NCBI GenBank assembly: GCA_013138975.1 | Contig: WTBR01000079.1 | Coordinates: 36,440 to 100,439 of the forward strand | DNA: 64,000 nt | Direction: 5' to 3' | Source of the DNA: Bacteroidales bacterium | Lineage (GTDB): Bacteria; Bacteroidota; Bacteroidia; Bacteroidales; UBA12077 | Part shown: positions 1 to 8,492 of the stretch, in pieces | How positions within the stretch are numbered: position 1 is the first letter of the stretch | How the letters are laid out: every line of letters starts with the position of its first letter | The notes under the pieces: generated by a model | Database searches by the model: none | Told to the model about the DNA's origin: nothing | What the model saw: the letters and a program-made list of their open reading frames with translations, nothing else | Made by a program: the position numbers and the translations under genes

Positions 1-15
1 ATTTAATTGATATAA

Positions 16-42
16 AAGAGACACCCAATGGATGCCTCTTTC
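16..42 (-). terminator. probable terminator after buk
   Basis: An imperfect inverted repeat (AAAGAG...CTCTTT arms around CCCAATGG) lies 20 bases past the stop of the butyrate kinase gene and is followed by A/T-rich sequence. It fits a factor-independent terminator for the four-gene minus-strand operon. The stem has two mismatches, so confidence is moderate. Confidence 0.5.
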
Positions 43-61
43 TTATATTATAAAAAATGGT

Positions 62-1138
62 TTATTTATAGATACTAGGTTCTACTTCACCTTGCAAAAC
101 CATATATCCGTTCATTGCCAGTGCTTCCATTTCATCTTCTCCAGGATACACAATTACGGGAGCAATAAAGCTAATCATCTCTTTTATATAATCAATAAGA
201 ATTTTATCATATGCCATTCCGCCGGTAAAAAGAATAGCATCAACTTTACCTTTTAAAACTACATTTAAAGACCCAACCTCTTTAGCTATTTGATATGCAA
301 TAGCGTCGTGAATCTTTTTGCTTTCTTTATCTCCAGCTTTAATTCTCATTTCAACCTCGTAGGCATCATTTGTACCAAGATAAGAAACAAAACCACCTCC
401 ACCTACAATCATTTTTTTCACCTCTTCGTGAGTATATTTACCGCTAAAGCATAATTTAGCAACTTGCCCACAAGGCAATGTTCCTGCTCTTTCAGGAGAA
501 AATGGTCCTTCACCATCAAGGGCATTGTTCACATCAATAACCCGACCTTTTCTGTGAGCACCTACGGAAATTCCACCACCTAGGTGAGCAACAATTAAAT
601 TAAGTTCATTGTAAGGTTTATCAACAGACTTAGCATACTTTCTAGCAATTGCTTTTTGATTTAAGGCATGGAATATTGAATGACGTACAAATTCAGGGTG
701 ACCTGCATATCGAGCAACATCTTCCATTTCATCAACTACAACAGGATCGGCAATAAATGCACGAGCTCCTTTTAATGTTTGAGCTATATCATGAGCAATA
801 AGTCCACCTAAGTTACTTGCATGTTCTCCTAACTTACTTTCATGCAAATCTGTAATCATAGCTTCGTTTACTTCATAAACTCCTGATTCAATAGGTTTAA
901 CTAATCCCCCACGTCCAACTATTGCTGTTATTAAATCAATTCTAATTTCAGCATCTTTTAACTCTTTTAGAATTATTTCTTTTCTAAAACTAAATTGATC
1001 AACAACTCCCTTAAATGGCTGTAAATCTTCTGCTGAATGTTTTATATTTTTTAAAAAAATTGATTTTGATCCTTGATAAACAGCTATTTTTGTTGAAGTT
1101 GAGCCAGGATTAATGGCTAAAATTCTTTGTTCTTCCAT
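62..1138 (-). CDS. buk: butyrate kinase
   Basis: Butyrate kinase converts butyryl phosphate and ADP to butyrate and ATP, the last step of the kinase route of butyrate formation. The 358-residue length fits the family. The N-terminal INPGSTSTKIAVY is the phosphate-binding loop of the acetate/butyrate kinase fold of the ASKHA superfamily. HLGGGISVGAH near residue 185 and FTGGMAYD near residue 305 are the later nucleotide-site motifs. It lies 28 bases after ptb and is the last gene of the pta-ackA-ptb-buk operon, which supports butyrate rather than another branched acid as substrate. Branched-chain acids can also be used by some members, so the precise substrate is inferred. The enzyme is cytoplasmic. 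Confidence 0.95.
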   Translation of the reverse strand: MEEQRILAINPGSTSTKIAVYQGSKSIFLKNIKHSAEDLQPFKGVVDQFSFRKEIILKELKDAEIRIDLITAIVGRGGLVKPIESGVYEVNEAMITDLHESKLGEHASNLGGLIAHDIAQTLKGARAFIADPVVVDEMEDVARYAGHPEFVRHSIFHALNQKAIARKYAKSVDKPYNELNLIVAHLGGGISVGAHRKGRVIDVNNALDGEGPFSPERAGTLPCGQVAKLCFSGKYTHEEVKKMIVGGGGFVSYLGTNDAYEVEMRIKAGDKESKKIHDAIAYQIAKEVGSLNVVLKGKVDAILFTGGMAYDKILIDYIKEMISFIAPVIVYPGEDEMEALAMNGYMVLQGEVEPSIYK

Positions 1139-1166
1139 ATTATACTTCTTAAGTATTAAATATTAA

Positions 1167-2066
1167 TTACGACATTGCAGCTGCTAATGCAATCGACATC
1201 ATTTTGCTTTTATCGGTATCGGCTCTTGACGTTAAAACTATTGGCACTTTAGCACCCACAATAACTGATGCTGAAGTACTTCCGCCCATAAACATTAAAG
1301 CTTTATACAGCATATTACCGCTATTTAAATCTGGAACCATTAAAATATCTGCATCACCTGCTACTTCACTTACAATTCCTTTATGTTCAGAAGCTTCTTT
1401 AGACACAGCATTATCAATTGCAAAAGGACCATCTATTATACATCCTTTAATCTGACCTCTATTATTCATAACAGTCAATATTGCTGCATGAGTTGTAGAC
1501 TCAATTTTAGGATTTACAACCTCTAGGGGACCAACAACCGCTACTTTAGGGTTTTCAATTCCTAAACGATGAAATACTTCAACTGAATTTTTAATAATAC
1601 TTACCTTTTCATTAATATCAGGTACAATATTCATTGCTGCATCGGTTATACCAATAAGTTTATGATAATAAGGAGATTCAACAAATGCAAAATGACTTAA
1701 AGTCGAACCTTTTCTTAAGCCATGATCTTTATCTAAAACAGCTTTTAATAAAGGAGCTGTGCTAACTAAGCCTTTCATTAATATATCGGCTTTACCCTCC
1801 TTGATCAAAGCAACAGCCTTTATTGATGATATTGCGGGATTTAATTCCTCATGAATTTCAATATTTGAAAGATCAAAATCAATTTCTTTACTGATTTTTT
1901 CAATTTCGGATTTATTTCCTACCAATACCGGAATAATTATTCCCTCAAGGTAAGCTTTTTTAACAGCTTCAAGTACAGGTTTATCTCCAGCTGCTGCAAC
2001 TGCCAGGCGTCTAGTTTTTTTACCTTTAGCAATGCTAATAATATCATTTAATGATTTATATATCAT
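1167..2066 (-). CDS. ptb: phosphate butyryltransferase
   Basis: This enzyme moves the butyryl group from CoA to phosphate, making butyryl phosphate for the kinase encoded 28 bases downstream. The 299-residue protein is one PTA_PTB catalytic domain with typical segments: ADILMKGLVSTAPLLKAVL near residue 95, GITDAAMNIVPD near residue 140 and the C-terminal FMGGSTSASVIVGAKVPIVL. It is shorter than Pta and has the butyryl-type opening (MIYKSLNDIISIAKGKK). It sits between ackA (33 bases upstream) and buk. Phosphate acetyltransferase activity is an alternative, but the operon already contains a clear pta, so butyryl or a related short-chain CoA is the likely substrate. Confidence 0.92.
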   Translation of the reverse strand: MIYKSLNDIISIAKGKKTRRLAVAAAGDKPVLEAVKKAYLEGIIIPVLVGNKSEIEKISKEIDFDLSNIEIHEELNPAISSIKAVALIKEGKADILMKGLVSTAPLLKAVLDKDHGLRKGSTLSHFAFVESPYYHKLIGITDAAMNIVPDINEKVSIIKNSVEVFHRLGIENPKVAVVGPLEVVNPKIESTTHAAILTVMNNRGQIKGCIIDGPFAIDNAVSKEASEHKGIVSEVAGDADILMVPDLNSGNMLYKALMFMGGSTSASVIVGAKVPIVLTSRADTDKSKMMSIALAAAMS

Positions 2067-2099
2067 TTTACTATTTTGAGTTTAGTAAAGCTTTTTTAA

Positions 2100-3314
2100 T
2101 TATTTCAATTCGCTAACAATCTTCTGAGTATCTTGTGCAATTACAAGTTCTTCGTCAGTTGAAACCATAACAACTTTAGTTCTTGATCCGGTTTTAGTAA
2201 GCTCCAAATCAACACTACGTTTTTTATTATTTAATTCAACATCAAAATCAATACCTAAATACTCCATATCTTTACAAATATCACGTCTTGTATCCCAACC
2301 ATTCTCGCCGATTCCTCCTGTAAAGAGAACCATATCTACTCCACCCATTGCAGCAGAATATGAACCTATATATTTTTTCACACGATACGAAAACATATCT
2401 AATGCAAGTTGAGCTCTTTCATTTCCTTCTTTAGCAGCATTCTCAAGGTCTCTCATATCTGATGATATTCCAGAAATACCTAACAAACCACTACGTTTAT
2501 TAATCATGTTATTTGTATCCTGAATAGTCAAATCTTCTTTTTCAGCAATAAAAAGTAGCGCACCTAAATCCAGATCTCCTGCTCTTGTACCCATAATTAA
2601 TCCTTCAACAGGAGTAAATCCCATAGATGTATCAACAGATTTTCCGTTTTTAATAGCAGCAATCGAAGCTCCGTTGCCAAGATGACAAGATATAATCTTT
2701 TTTTCTTCCCAATTCCAGCCTACTAAATTACATGCTTTTTTTGCAACGAATTTATGACTTGTTCCATGAAAACCATATCGTCTTATTTTATATTTTTCAT
2801 AATATTCATAAGGCAATCCATAAAGAAATGATTTTAGTTCCATTGATTGGTGAAACGAAGTATCAAAAACTACAACCTGAGGTACTTCCGGTAATAATTT
2901 TTCCATTGCTAAAATCCCTTTTAAATTCGCAGGATTATGTAATGGTGCTAATTCAATACATTCTTCTATTCTATCTTTTACTTCCTCTGTAACTAAGGCA
3001 CTTTCCTTAAAATACTGACCTCCATGAGCTACTCTATGTCCAACAGCAACAATATCTTCAGCATTCTTTATAACTCCATGTTCTGAAGATAATAATGCAT
3101 CAAGAATTAAATCAATACCCCTTGTATGATCAGGAATATCAGTGGTAAAACTATATTTTCTACCATCTTCAGTTTTGTGTTTTAGTTCTCCATTCGTAAT
3201 ACCAACTCTTTCAACAATCCCTTTTGCTAGTAAGTCTGCATTTTCAGCACCAGACATACTTAGTAATTGATACTTTATTGATGAACTTCCACAATTTAAT
3301 ACTAAAATTTTCAT
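2100..3314 (-). CDS. ackA: acetate kinase
   Basis: Acetate kinase makes acetate and ATP from acetyl phosphate. The 404-residue protein is full length for the family. It starts with LVLNCGSSSIKYQLL, the family signature, and has HGGQYFKESALVTEEV, the second signature RYGFHGTSHKFVA near residue 178, HLGNGASIAAI near residue 211 and FTGGIGENG near residue 330. It follows pta by 29 bases and precedes ptb by 33, so all four genes are probably co-transcribed. The arrangement couples acetate and butyrate production in one transcript and gives substrate-level ATP from either acyl-CoA. Confidence 0.97.
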   Translation of the reverse strand: MKILVLNCGSSSIKYQLLSMSGAENADLLAKGIVERVGITNGELKHKTEDGRKYSFTTDIPDHTRGIDLILDALLSSEHGVIKNAEDIVAVGHRVAHGGQYFKESALVTEEVKDRIEECIELAPLHNPANLKGILAMEKLLPEVPQVVVFDTSFHQSMELKSFLYGLPYEYYEKYKIRRYGFHGTSHKFVAKKACNLVGWNWEEKKIISCHLGNGASIAAIKNGKSVDTSMGFTPVEGLIMGTRAGDLDLGALLFIAEKEDLTIQDTNNMINKRSGLLGISGISSDMRDLENAAKEGNERAQLALDMFSYRVKKYIGSYSAAMGGVDMVLFTGGIGENGWDTRRDICKDMEYLGIDFDVELNNKKRSVDLELTKTGSRTKVVMVSTDEELVIAQDTQKIVSELK

Positions 3315-3343
3315 ATTTTGTTTCGCCTTATATATTGTTTAAA

Positions 3344-4345
3344 CTAAATTCCTGCTGCTTGATTTGCTGTAATTGCCACTAAATTAACGATATCGCTAAC
3401 AGAACATCCTCTCGATAAATCATTAATTGGTGCTGCCATACCTTGTAGTATTGGACCTACAGCTTCTGCTCCTGCTAATCGTTGAACAAGTTTATATGTT
3501 ATGTTTCCTGTTTCTAATGTAGGAAATACTAGTACATTTGCTCTACCTGCTATTTCGCTTCCCGGTGCTTTCTTTTGTCCTATTGCTTCAATAATTGCTG
3601 CATCAGCCTGTAACTCACCATCAATTTTTAATGATGGATCCATTTCCTTAGCCAATTTTGTTGCACTAACTACTTTATCAACCATTTCGTGTTTTGCACT
3701 TCCTTTAGTTGAAAAACTTAACATAGCTATTCGTGGTTCGAATCCAGCTATAGCTCGTGTAGTTGCCCCTGTTGCTACTGCTATTTCTGCTAACTCTTTA
3801 TCTGTAGGATTTGGGTGAACAGCACAATCAGCAAATACAATTATTCCATTCTCACCAATATTTTTATCTTTAAATATCATTAAGAATGCTCCGGAAACTA
3901 CACTAATTCCCGGTTTTGTTTTTACATATTGGAAAGCAGGGCGTAATACATCACCTGTCGAATTTTCAGCACCGGCAACCTCACCATCAGCATCTCCATT
4001 CTTAATCATAACTGTAGCTAAATACAATGGATCTTCAACTAATTTTGCTGCATCTTCACGAGTAAGTCCTTTTTTCTTACGGATATCAACCATTAAATCA
4101 ATGTACTCTTCTTTTTTATCATGATTTTTCGGGTCAATAATTATTGCTTTTTCAATATTACTGAGATTTAATTCAATAGCTTTTTCCTTAATTTCTTTAG
4201 GATCACCTGTTAGAATTATTTGTGCAATTCCGTCTTTTATCAATTCATCAGCTGCTCTTAAAGTTCTTTCTTCGGTTGATTCAGGAAGAACAATCTTTTT
4301 ATTATACTTTCTTGCAGCTTCCTTAATTTTAATTAATAAATCCAT
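3344..4345 (-). CDS. pta: phosphate acetyltransferase
   Basis: Pta converts acetyl-CoA and phosphate to acetyl phosphate for AckA, encoded next. It is the short 333-residue form with only the PTA_PTB domain and no N-terminal regulatory DRTGG or P-loop domains. Recognisable segments are KKIVLPESTEERTLRAA at residue 15, GDADGEVAGAENSTGDVLRP near residue 117, the ADCAVHPNPT segment, and LVFPTLETGNITYKLVQR near residue 272. It is the first gene of the minus-strand operon. The 600 bases upstream hold no gene, so the operon promoter must lie there; a weak Bacteroidota-type -7 box is listed separately. Confidence 0.95.
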   Translation of the reverse strand: MDLLIKIKEAARKYNKKIVLPESTEERTLRAADELIKDGIAQIILTGDPKEIKEKAIELNLSNIEKAIIIDPKNHDKKEEYIDLMVDIRKKKGLTREDAAKLVEDPLYLATVMIKNGDADGEVAGAENSTGDVLRPAFQYVKTKPGISVVSGAFLMIFKDKNIGENGIIVFADCAVHPNPTDKELAEIAVATGATTRAIAGFEPRIAMLSFSTKGSAKHEMVDKVVSATKLAKEMDPSLKIDGELQADAAIIEAIGQKKAPGSEIAGRANVLVFPTLETGNITYKLVQRLAGAEAVGPILQGMAAPINDLSRGCSVSDIVNLVAITANQAAGI

Positions 4346-4382
4346 TATGTATCAGTTATTTATATTGTTTTTAAAATTATCA

Positions 4383-4390
4383 CAAAGTTA
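4383..4390 (-). promoter_or_regulatory. candidate -7 box of pta operon
   Basis: On the minus strand the bases read TAACTTTG, which matches the Bacteroidota -7 consensus TAnnTTTG, 38 bases upstream of the pta start codon. I see no clear TTTG -33 box at the usual spacing, so this is only a candidate. Confidence 0.3.
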
Positions 4391-4691
4391 TACAAAAATC
4401 AAGGTTTAGCCTTATAATACACATGAATAATGTCATATGAAAATGTGTTTCACAACAAGTTTTAGAATAAGTATTTAATAGTATTAGATTAACGTTAATG
4501 AATATATAATTGTTTATTAAAAATAAGGTTTAAACTAATAATAGAATTATGTAACATTACATATAATTATATTCAAATAAGCATTTTTGTCAATCTACAA
4601 TTTTTTAAATTAAATTACAAAAAAACAAATTATTCTATAATTTATAATTCTCTGAATTTAAGGCATTTTACTTATATCTTAAGGACATTAG

Positions 4692-4778
4692 AAAGAAATA
4701 TTATTCCAGATTTTCCAAGAATACTTTGCTTGTATTATAAGTATTTCAAATCCATTTTTTATAATAGCTCCTTGCTCC
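4692..4778 (-). pseudogene. decayed duplicate of the aroE 3' end
   Basis: Read on the minus strand, this stretch encodes KNGFEILIIQAKYSWKIW followed by NNISF. That is nearly the same as the C-terminus of the intact shikimate dehydrogenase at 12.4 kb (KNGFEMLIKQAEYSWKIW). Only about 29 codons remain, with no start. It is the only recognisable content of the 609-base gap between pta and the next gene; the rest of the gap is A/T-rich without a supported ORF. It records a past duplication or rearrangement between the two loci, which lie 8 kb apart on the same strand. Confidence 0.75.
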
Positions 4779-4905
4779 TATAATTTTATTGGCGAATTTT
4801 TGGTTTTTTAAGAGTAAAAATTGGACAAAATGGATTATCAACAAACCAAAAAGAAAAACATATACGCACTGTTAATCGAGACCTCGCTTGCAAGCTAATA
4901 AAAAA

Positions 4906-4936
4906 AAATCCGAGTTAATTATTTAACTCGGATTTT
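4906..4936 (-). terminator. terminator after the Ig-repeat gene
   Basis: The arms AATCCGAGTTAA and TTAACTCGGATT form a near-perfect 12-bp stem flanked by A-run and T-run on both sides. It lies 19 bases past the stop of the secreted repeat protein. It can work in both directions. Confidence 0.85.
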
Positions 4937-4954
4937 TAATAAACCAATTTTCAT

Positions 4955-7900
4955 TTATTTAATTACTATTTTCTTAGTAATTTGATTTGTATCGGTTTGC
5001 ATAATTAAAATATACATACCCTTTTTATATGAACTTAAATCAAGATCAACTAATTCTCTTTTAACATTCTGATTATGTATAAGTCTTCCTGAAAGATCCG
5101 TAATGACAATAGATTTAACATCCAATTCATAATTTATTAAATCAATTTTCATATTTCCTGTTGTTGGATTTGGATAAACTAATATCTCATTATCTGTCGG
5201 AAGATTTTCTATGCCACTTGTAATGTCAGCTACTACAACCATATCTATAGCTGCTTCATTTACATTTCCTGCATCATCTTGGGCAACATTGGCTGATAGA
5301 GCAATAGTTACATTACCTGAAGCTGTAGGAGCAATTGTCGCTGTATATGTTAATCCTGCATCAGCTGTAGCTAAAGTACTTGTTTTTACTGATCCATTGG
5401 TAACAACAATCTCATTTTCCAGCAAACCTGTTGTTTCTTCGCTAAAAGTTATCGTGATATCAAATTCTCCACTTACGGGTTCTGTAACTAATGTTGTAAG
5501 AACAACAGTAGGTGCATCAAGATCTGCTTCTACAACTAAATTTGTTGCTGCTTCATTATCATTTCCTGCTGCATCTTGAGCTATATTTTCCGGCAATGCA
5601 ATAGTTATATCGCCTGAAGCTGTAGGAGCAATTGTCGCTGAATATGTTAAACCTGCATCAGCAGTAATTAGACTACCTGTTTTTACTGATCCATTAGTAA
5701 CAGCAATCTCATTTTCCAGCAAACCTGTTGTTTCTTCGCTAAAAGTTATCGTGATATCAAATTCTCCACTTACGGGTTCAGTTACAGCAGTAACTACAGT
5801 AACTGTTGGTGCAACAATATCAGGCTCAAATTCTATCACTAAATTGGTAGCTGCCTCATTTTCATTTCCTGCTGCATCTTGAGCTATATTTGCTGGTAAA
5901 GCAATAGTTACATTTCCTGTTGCTACCGGTATAATTGTCGCTGTATATGTTAATCCTGCATTAGCAGTAACTAAACTACTTGCTTTTACAGATCCATTTG
6001 TAACGACAATCTCATTCTCCAACAAACCTGTTGTTTTTTCACTAAAAGTTATCGTGATATCAAATTCTCCACCTACCGGTTCAGTTACAGCAGTAACTAC
6101 AGTAACAGTTGGTGCAACAATATCAGGCTCAAATTCTATCACTAAATTGGTAGCTGCCTCATTTTCATTTCCTGCTGCATCTTGAGCTATATTTGCCGGT
6201 AAAGCAATAGTTACATTTCCTGTTGCTACTGGTATAATTGTCGTTGTATATGTTAATCCTGCATTAGCAGTAACTAAACTATTTGCTTTTACAGATCCAT
6301 TTGTAACGACAATCTCATTTTCCAGTAATCCAGTTGTTTTTTCATTAAAAGTTATTGTAATATCAAATTCTCCACCTACCGGTTCAGTGGCTATTGTAGT
6401 AAGTGCAACAGTTGGTGCATCAAGATCGGCCTTTACTACTAAATTTGTAGCTGCTTCATTATCATTTCCTGCAGCATCTTGTATTACGCCTTCTGCAATT
6501 GCAATTGTTATATTACCTGATGCTGTTGGTGTAATTGTTGCTGTGTAGACTGATGGGCCAGCTGGTTTTGCTGTAGAAAAGGCTTTTAAAGTTCCGTTAG
6601 AAACCGTAATATCTGTCTCATTTAGTGCAGATACTACTTCGTTAAAAGTAATGCTAATATCGAAATCTCCATTTACCGGTTCAGTAGCTAAAGTAGTAAG
6701 TGCAACAGTTGGTGCATCAAGATCAGCCTCTACTACTAAATTAGTTGCTGCTTCATTATTATTTGTAGCTGCATCTTGTGCTACATTTGCCGGTAAAGCA
6801 ATTGTTACGTCGCCTGAAGCTGTAGGAACAATAGTAGCTGTGTATGTTATTCCTGCATCAGTTGTAACTAAACTACTTGCTTTTACAGATCCGTTTGTAA
6901 CATTAATTTCATTCTCAAGCAATCCTGTTGTTTCTTCGCTAAAAGTTATTGTTATGTCGAATTCTCCATTTACAGGTTCAGTAGCTAAAGTAGTAAGTGC
7001 AACAGTTGGTGCATCAATGTCAGCTTCTACTACTAAATTAGTTGCTGCTTCATTATTATTTGCTGCTGCATCTTGGGCTACATTTGCAGGTAAAGCAATG
7101 GTTACGTCACCTGAAGCTGTAGGTGCAATAGTAGCTGTATATGTTAATCCTAAATCAGCTGTAACTAAACTACTTGCTTTTACAGATCCGTTTGTAACAT
7201 TAATTTCATTCTCCAGCAATCCTGATGTTTCTTCGCTAAAGGTTATTGTAATATCAAATTCTCCACCTACCGGTTCAGTAACTAATGTAGTAAGTGCAAC
7301 AGTTGGTGCATTAAGATCAGCCTCTACTATTAAATTAGTTGCTGCTTCATTATTATTTGCTGCTGCATCTTGAGCAACATTTGCTGGTAAAGTAATAGTT
7401 ACGTCGCCTGAAGCTGTAGGAGCAATAGTAGCTGTGTATGTTAATCCTGCATCAGCAGTAACTAAAGTACCTGTTTTTACCGTTCCATTGGTAACAACAA
7501 TCTCATTCTCCAGCAAACCTGCTGTCTCTTCACTGAAAGTTATCGTGATATCGAATTCTCCATTTACAGGTTCAGTAACTAATGTAGTAAGTGCAACAGT
7601 TGGTGCATCAAGATCAGCCTCTACTACTAAATTAGTTGCTGCTTCATTATCATTTGTTGCTGCATCTTGAGCAACATTTGCAGGTACAGCAATAGTTACG
7701 TCGCCTGAAGCTACTGGTGTAATAGTTGCTGTGTAAGTAATTCCAGCATCAACTGTAACTAAACTACCTGTTTTTACCGATCCATTTGTAACGACAATTT
7801 CATTCTCTAGCAATCCTGTTGTTTCTTCACTAAATGTTATTGTTATATCGAATTCTCCATTTACCGGTTCAGTAGCTACAGTAGTAAGTGCAACCGTTGG

Positions 7901-8473
7901 TGCAGTAATATCAGATATATCTCCTGCTTTAATTTCTACATCTTTAGTCTTCTCGTAAGCCCATTCTTTAACAACTAAGGAAGTACTGTTTGCGTTCAAG
8001 TTTATTAAAATCCATCCATAATGATATTCGCCTGAATTTATTTCAAATTTAACACCAATGTATTTATCTCCTACATTTAGGAAATTACCCCTGTTTGTTC
8101 CGAAGCTATTATAATATCCCAAGTTATACCAAATGTTATTTGTAGTCCATTTTTGCGCTGAGTTTATATTGTAGTTGGTTGATAGAGCATAAACAAAATT
8201 ACTACCACCTATCCAAGAGTTATTAGCAAGATTTTGAATGCCAGCATACTCTAGAGACATAAATCCTTGGAGTCCAAAAGTAAAATCATTTGTTCCATCT
8301 CCATCAAGGTCTATCGGATTTGTACCATGAGTATTAAAAGTCAAATTTTGTAGTCCGGAGTATGCTATTTGAGCATCGGCATTGGAGCTAATAGCTATTA
8401 CTGCTCCAGCTGCAGCAGAATATTTTACTAATCTGTTTTTAAGTGAATCTTTGAGTAATTTTTCTTTTTTCAT
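4955..8473 (-). CDS. T9SS-exported protein with nine Ig-like repeats
   Basis: A 1172-residue secreted protein. I place the start at MKKEKLLKDSL because it gives a proper signal peptide (basic region, hydrophobic AAAGAVIAISS, cleavage after ADA); a 26-residue upstream extension would overlap the preceding gene. Residues about 35-185 form a unique N-terminal domain with DLDGDGTNDF, a calcium-loop-like motif. Residues about 189-1086 hold nine tandem repeats of about 100 residues beginning TEPVNGEFDITITFSE and ending in DAAGNDNEAATNLVV, typical of bacterial Ig-like domains of the Big_12 kind. The last 75 residues (YPNPTTGNMKID ... KKIVIK) are a type A sorting domain for type IX secretion. An adhesin or matrix role is likely, but the ligand is unknown. 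Confidence 0.88.
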   Translation of the reverse strand: MKKEKLLKDSLKNRLVKYSAAAGAVIAISSNADAQIAYSGLQNLTFNTHGTNPIDLDGDGTNDFTFGLQGFMSLEYAGIQNLANNSWIGGSNFVYALSTNYNINSAQKWTTNNIWYNLGYYNSFGTNRGNFLNVGDKYIGVKFEINSGEYHYGWILINLNANSTSLVVKEWAYEKTKDVEIKAGDISDITAPTVALTTVATEPVNGEFDITITFSEETTGLLENEIVVTNGSVKTGSLVTVDAGITYTATITPVASGDVTIAVPANVAQDAATNDNEAATNLVVEADLDAPTVALTTLVTEPVNGEFDITITFSEETAGLLENEIVVTNGTVKTGTLVTADAGLTYTATIAPTASGDVTITLPANVAQDAAANNNEAATNLIVEADLNAPTVALTTLVTEPVGGEFDITITFSEETSGLLENEINVTNGSVKASSLVTADLGLTYTATIAPTASGDVTIALPANVAQDAAANNNEAATNLVVEADIDAPTVALTTLATEPVNGEFDITITFSEETTGLLENEINVTNGSVKASSLVTTDAGITYTATIVPTASGDVTIALPANVAQDAATNNNEAATNLVVEADLDAPTVALTTLATEPVNGDFDISITFNEVVSALNETDITVSNGTLKAFSTAKPAGPSVYTATITPTASGNITIAIAEGVIQDAAGNDNEAATNLVVKADLDAPTVALTTIATEPVGGEFDITITFNEKTTGLLENEIVVTNGSVKANSLVTANAGLTYTTTIIPVATGNVTIALPANIAQDAAGNENEAATNLVIEFEPDIVAPTVTVVTAVTEPVGGEFDITITFSEKTTGLLENEIVVTNGSVKASSLVTANAGLTYTATIIPVATGNVTIALPANIAQDAAGNENEAATNLVIEFEPDIVAPTVTVVTAVTEPVSGEFDITITFSEETTGLLENEIAVTNGSVKTGSLITADAGLTYSATIAPTASGDITIALPENIAQDAAGNDNEAATNLVVEADLDAPTVVLTTLVTEPVSGEFDITITFSEETTGLLENEIVVTNGSVKTSTLATADAGLTYTATIAPTASGNVTIALSANVAQDDAGNVNEAAIDMVVVADITSGIENLPTDNEILVYPNPTTGNMKIDLINYELDVKSIVITDLSGRLIHNQNVKRELVDLDLSSYKKGMYILIMQTDTNQITKKIVIK
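5215..7905 (-). repeat. nine tandem 300-bp Ig-domain repeats
   Basis: Nine in-frame direct repeats of about 299 bases inside the secreted protein gene. Several neighbours are almost identical in DNA, notably the two units with the PDIVAPTVTVV linker near 5.8 and 6.1 kb. One unit (about 6.4-6.7 kb) is divergent, with VSALNETDITVSNGTLKAF instead of the usual strand. The similarity suggests recent unequal exchange, so repeat number may vary between strains. Confidence 0.9.
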
Positions 8474-8492
8474 AAATATTTTCAAATTAAAA

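Noticed and set aside
5211..7670. Long plus-strand open frames rich in Ala, Ser and Val
   Set aside because: They are opposite-strand shadows of the Ig-repeat gene and repeat with its 300-base period.
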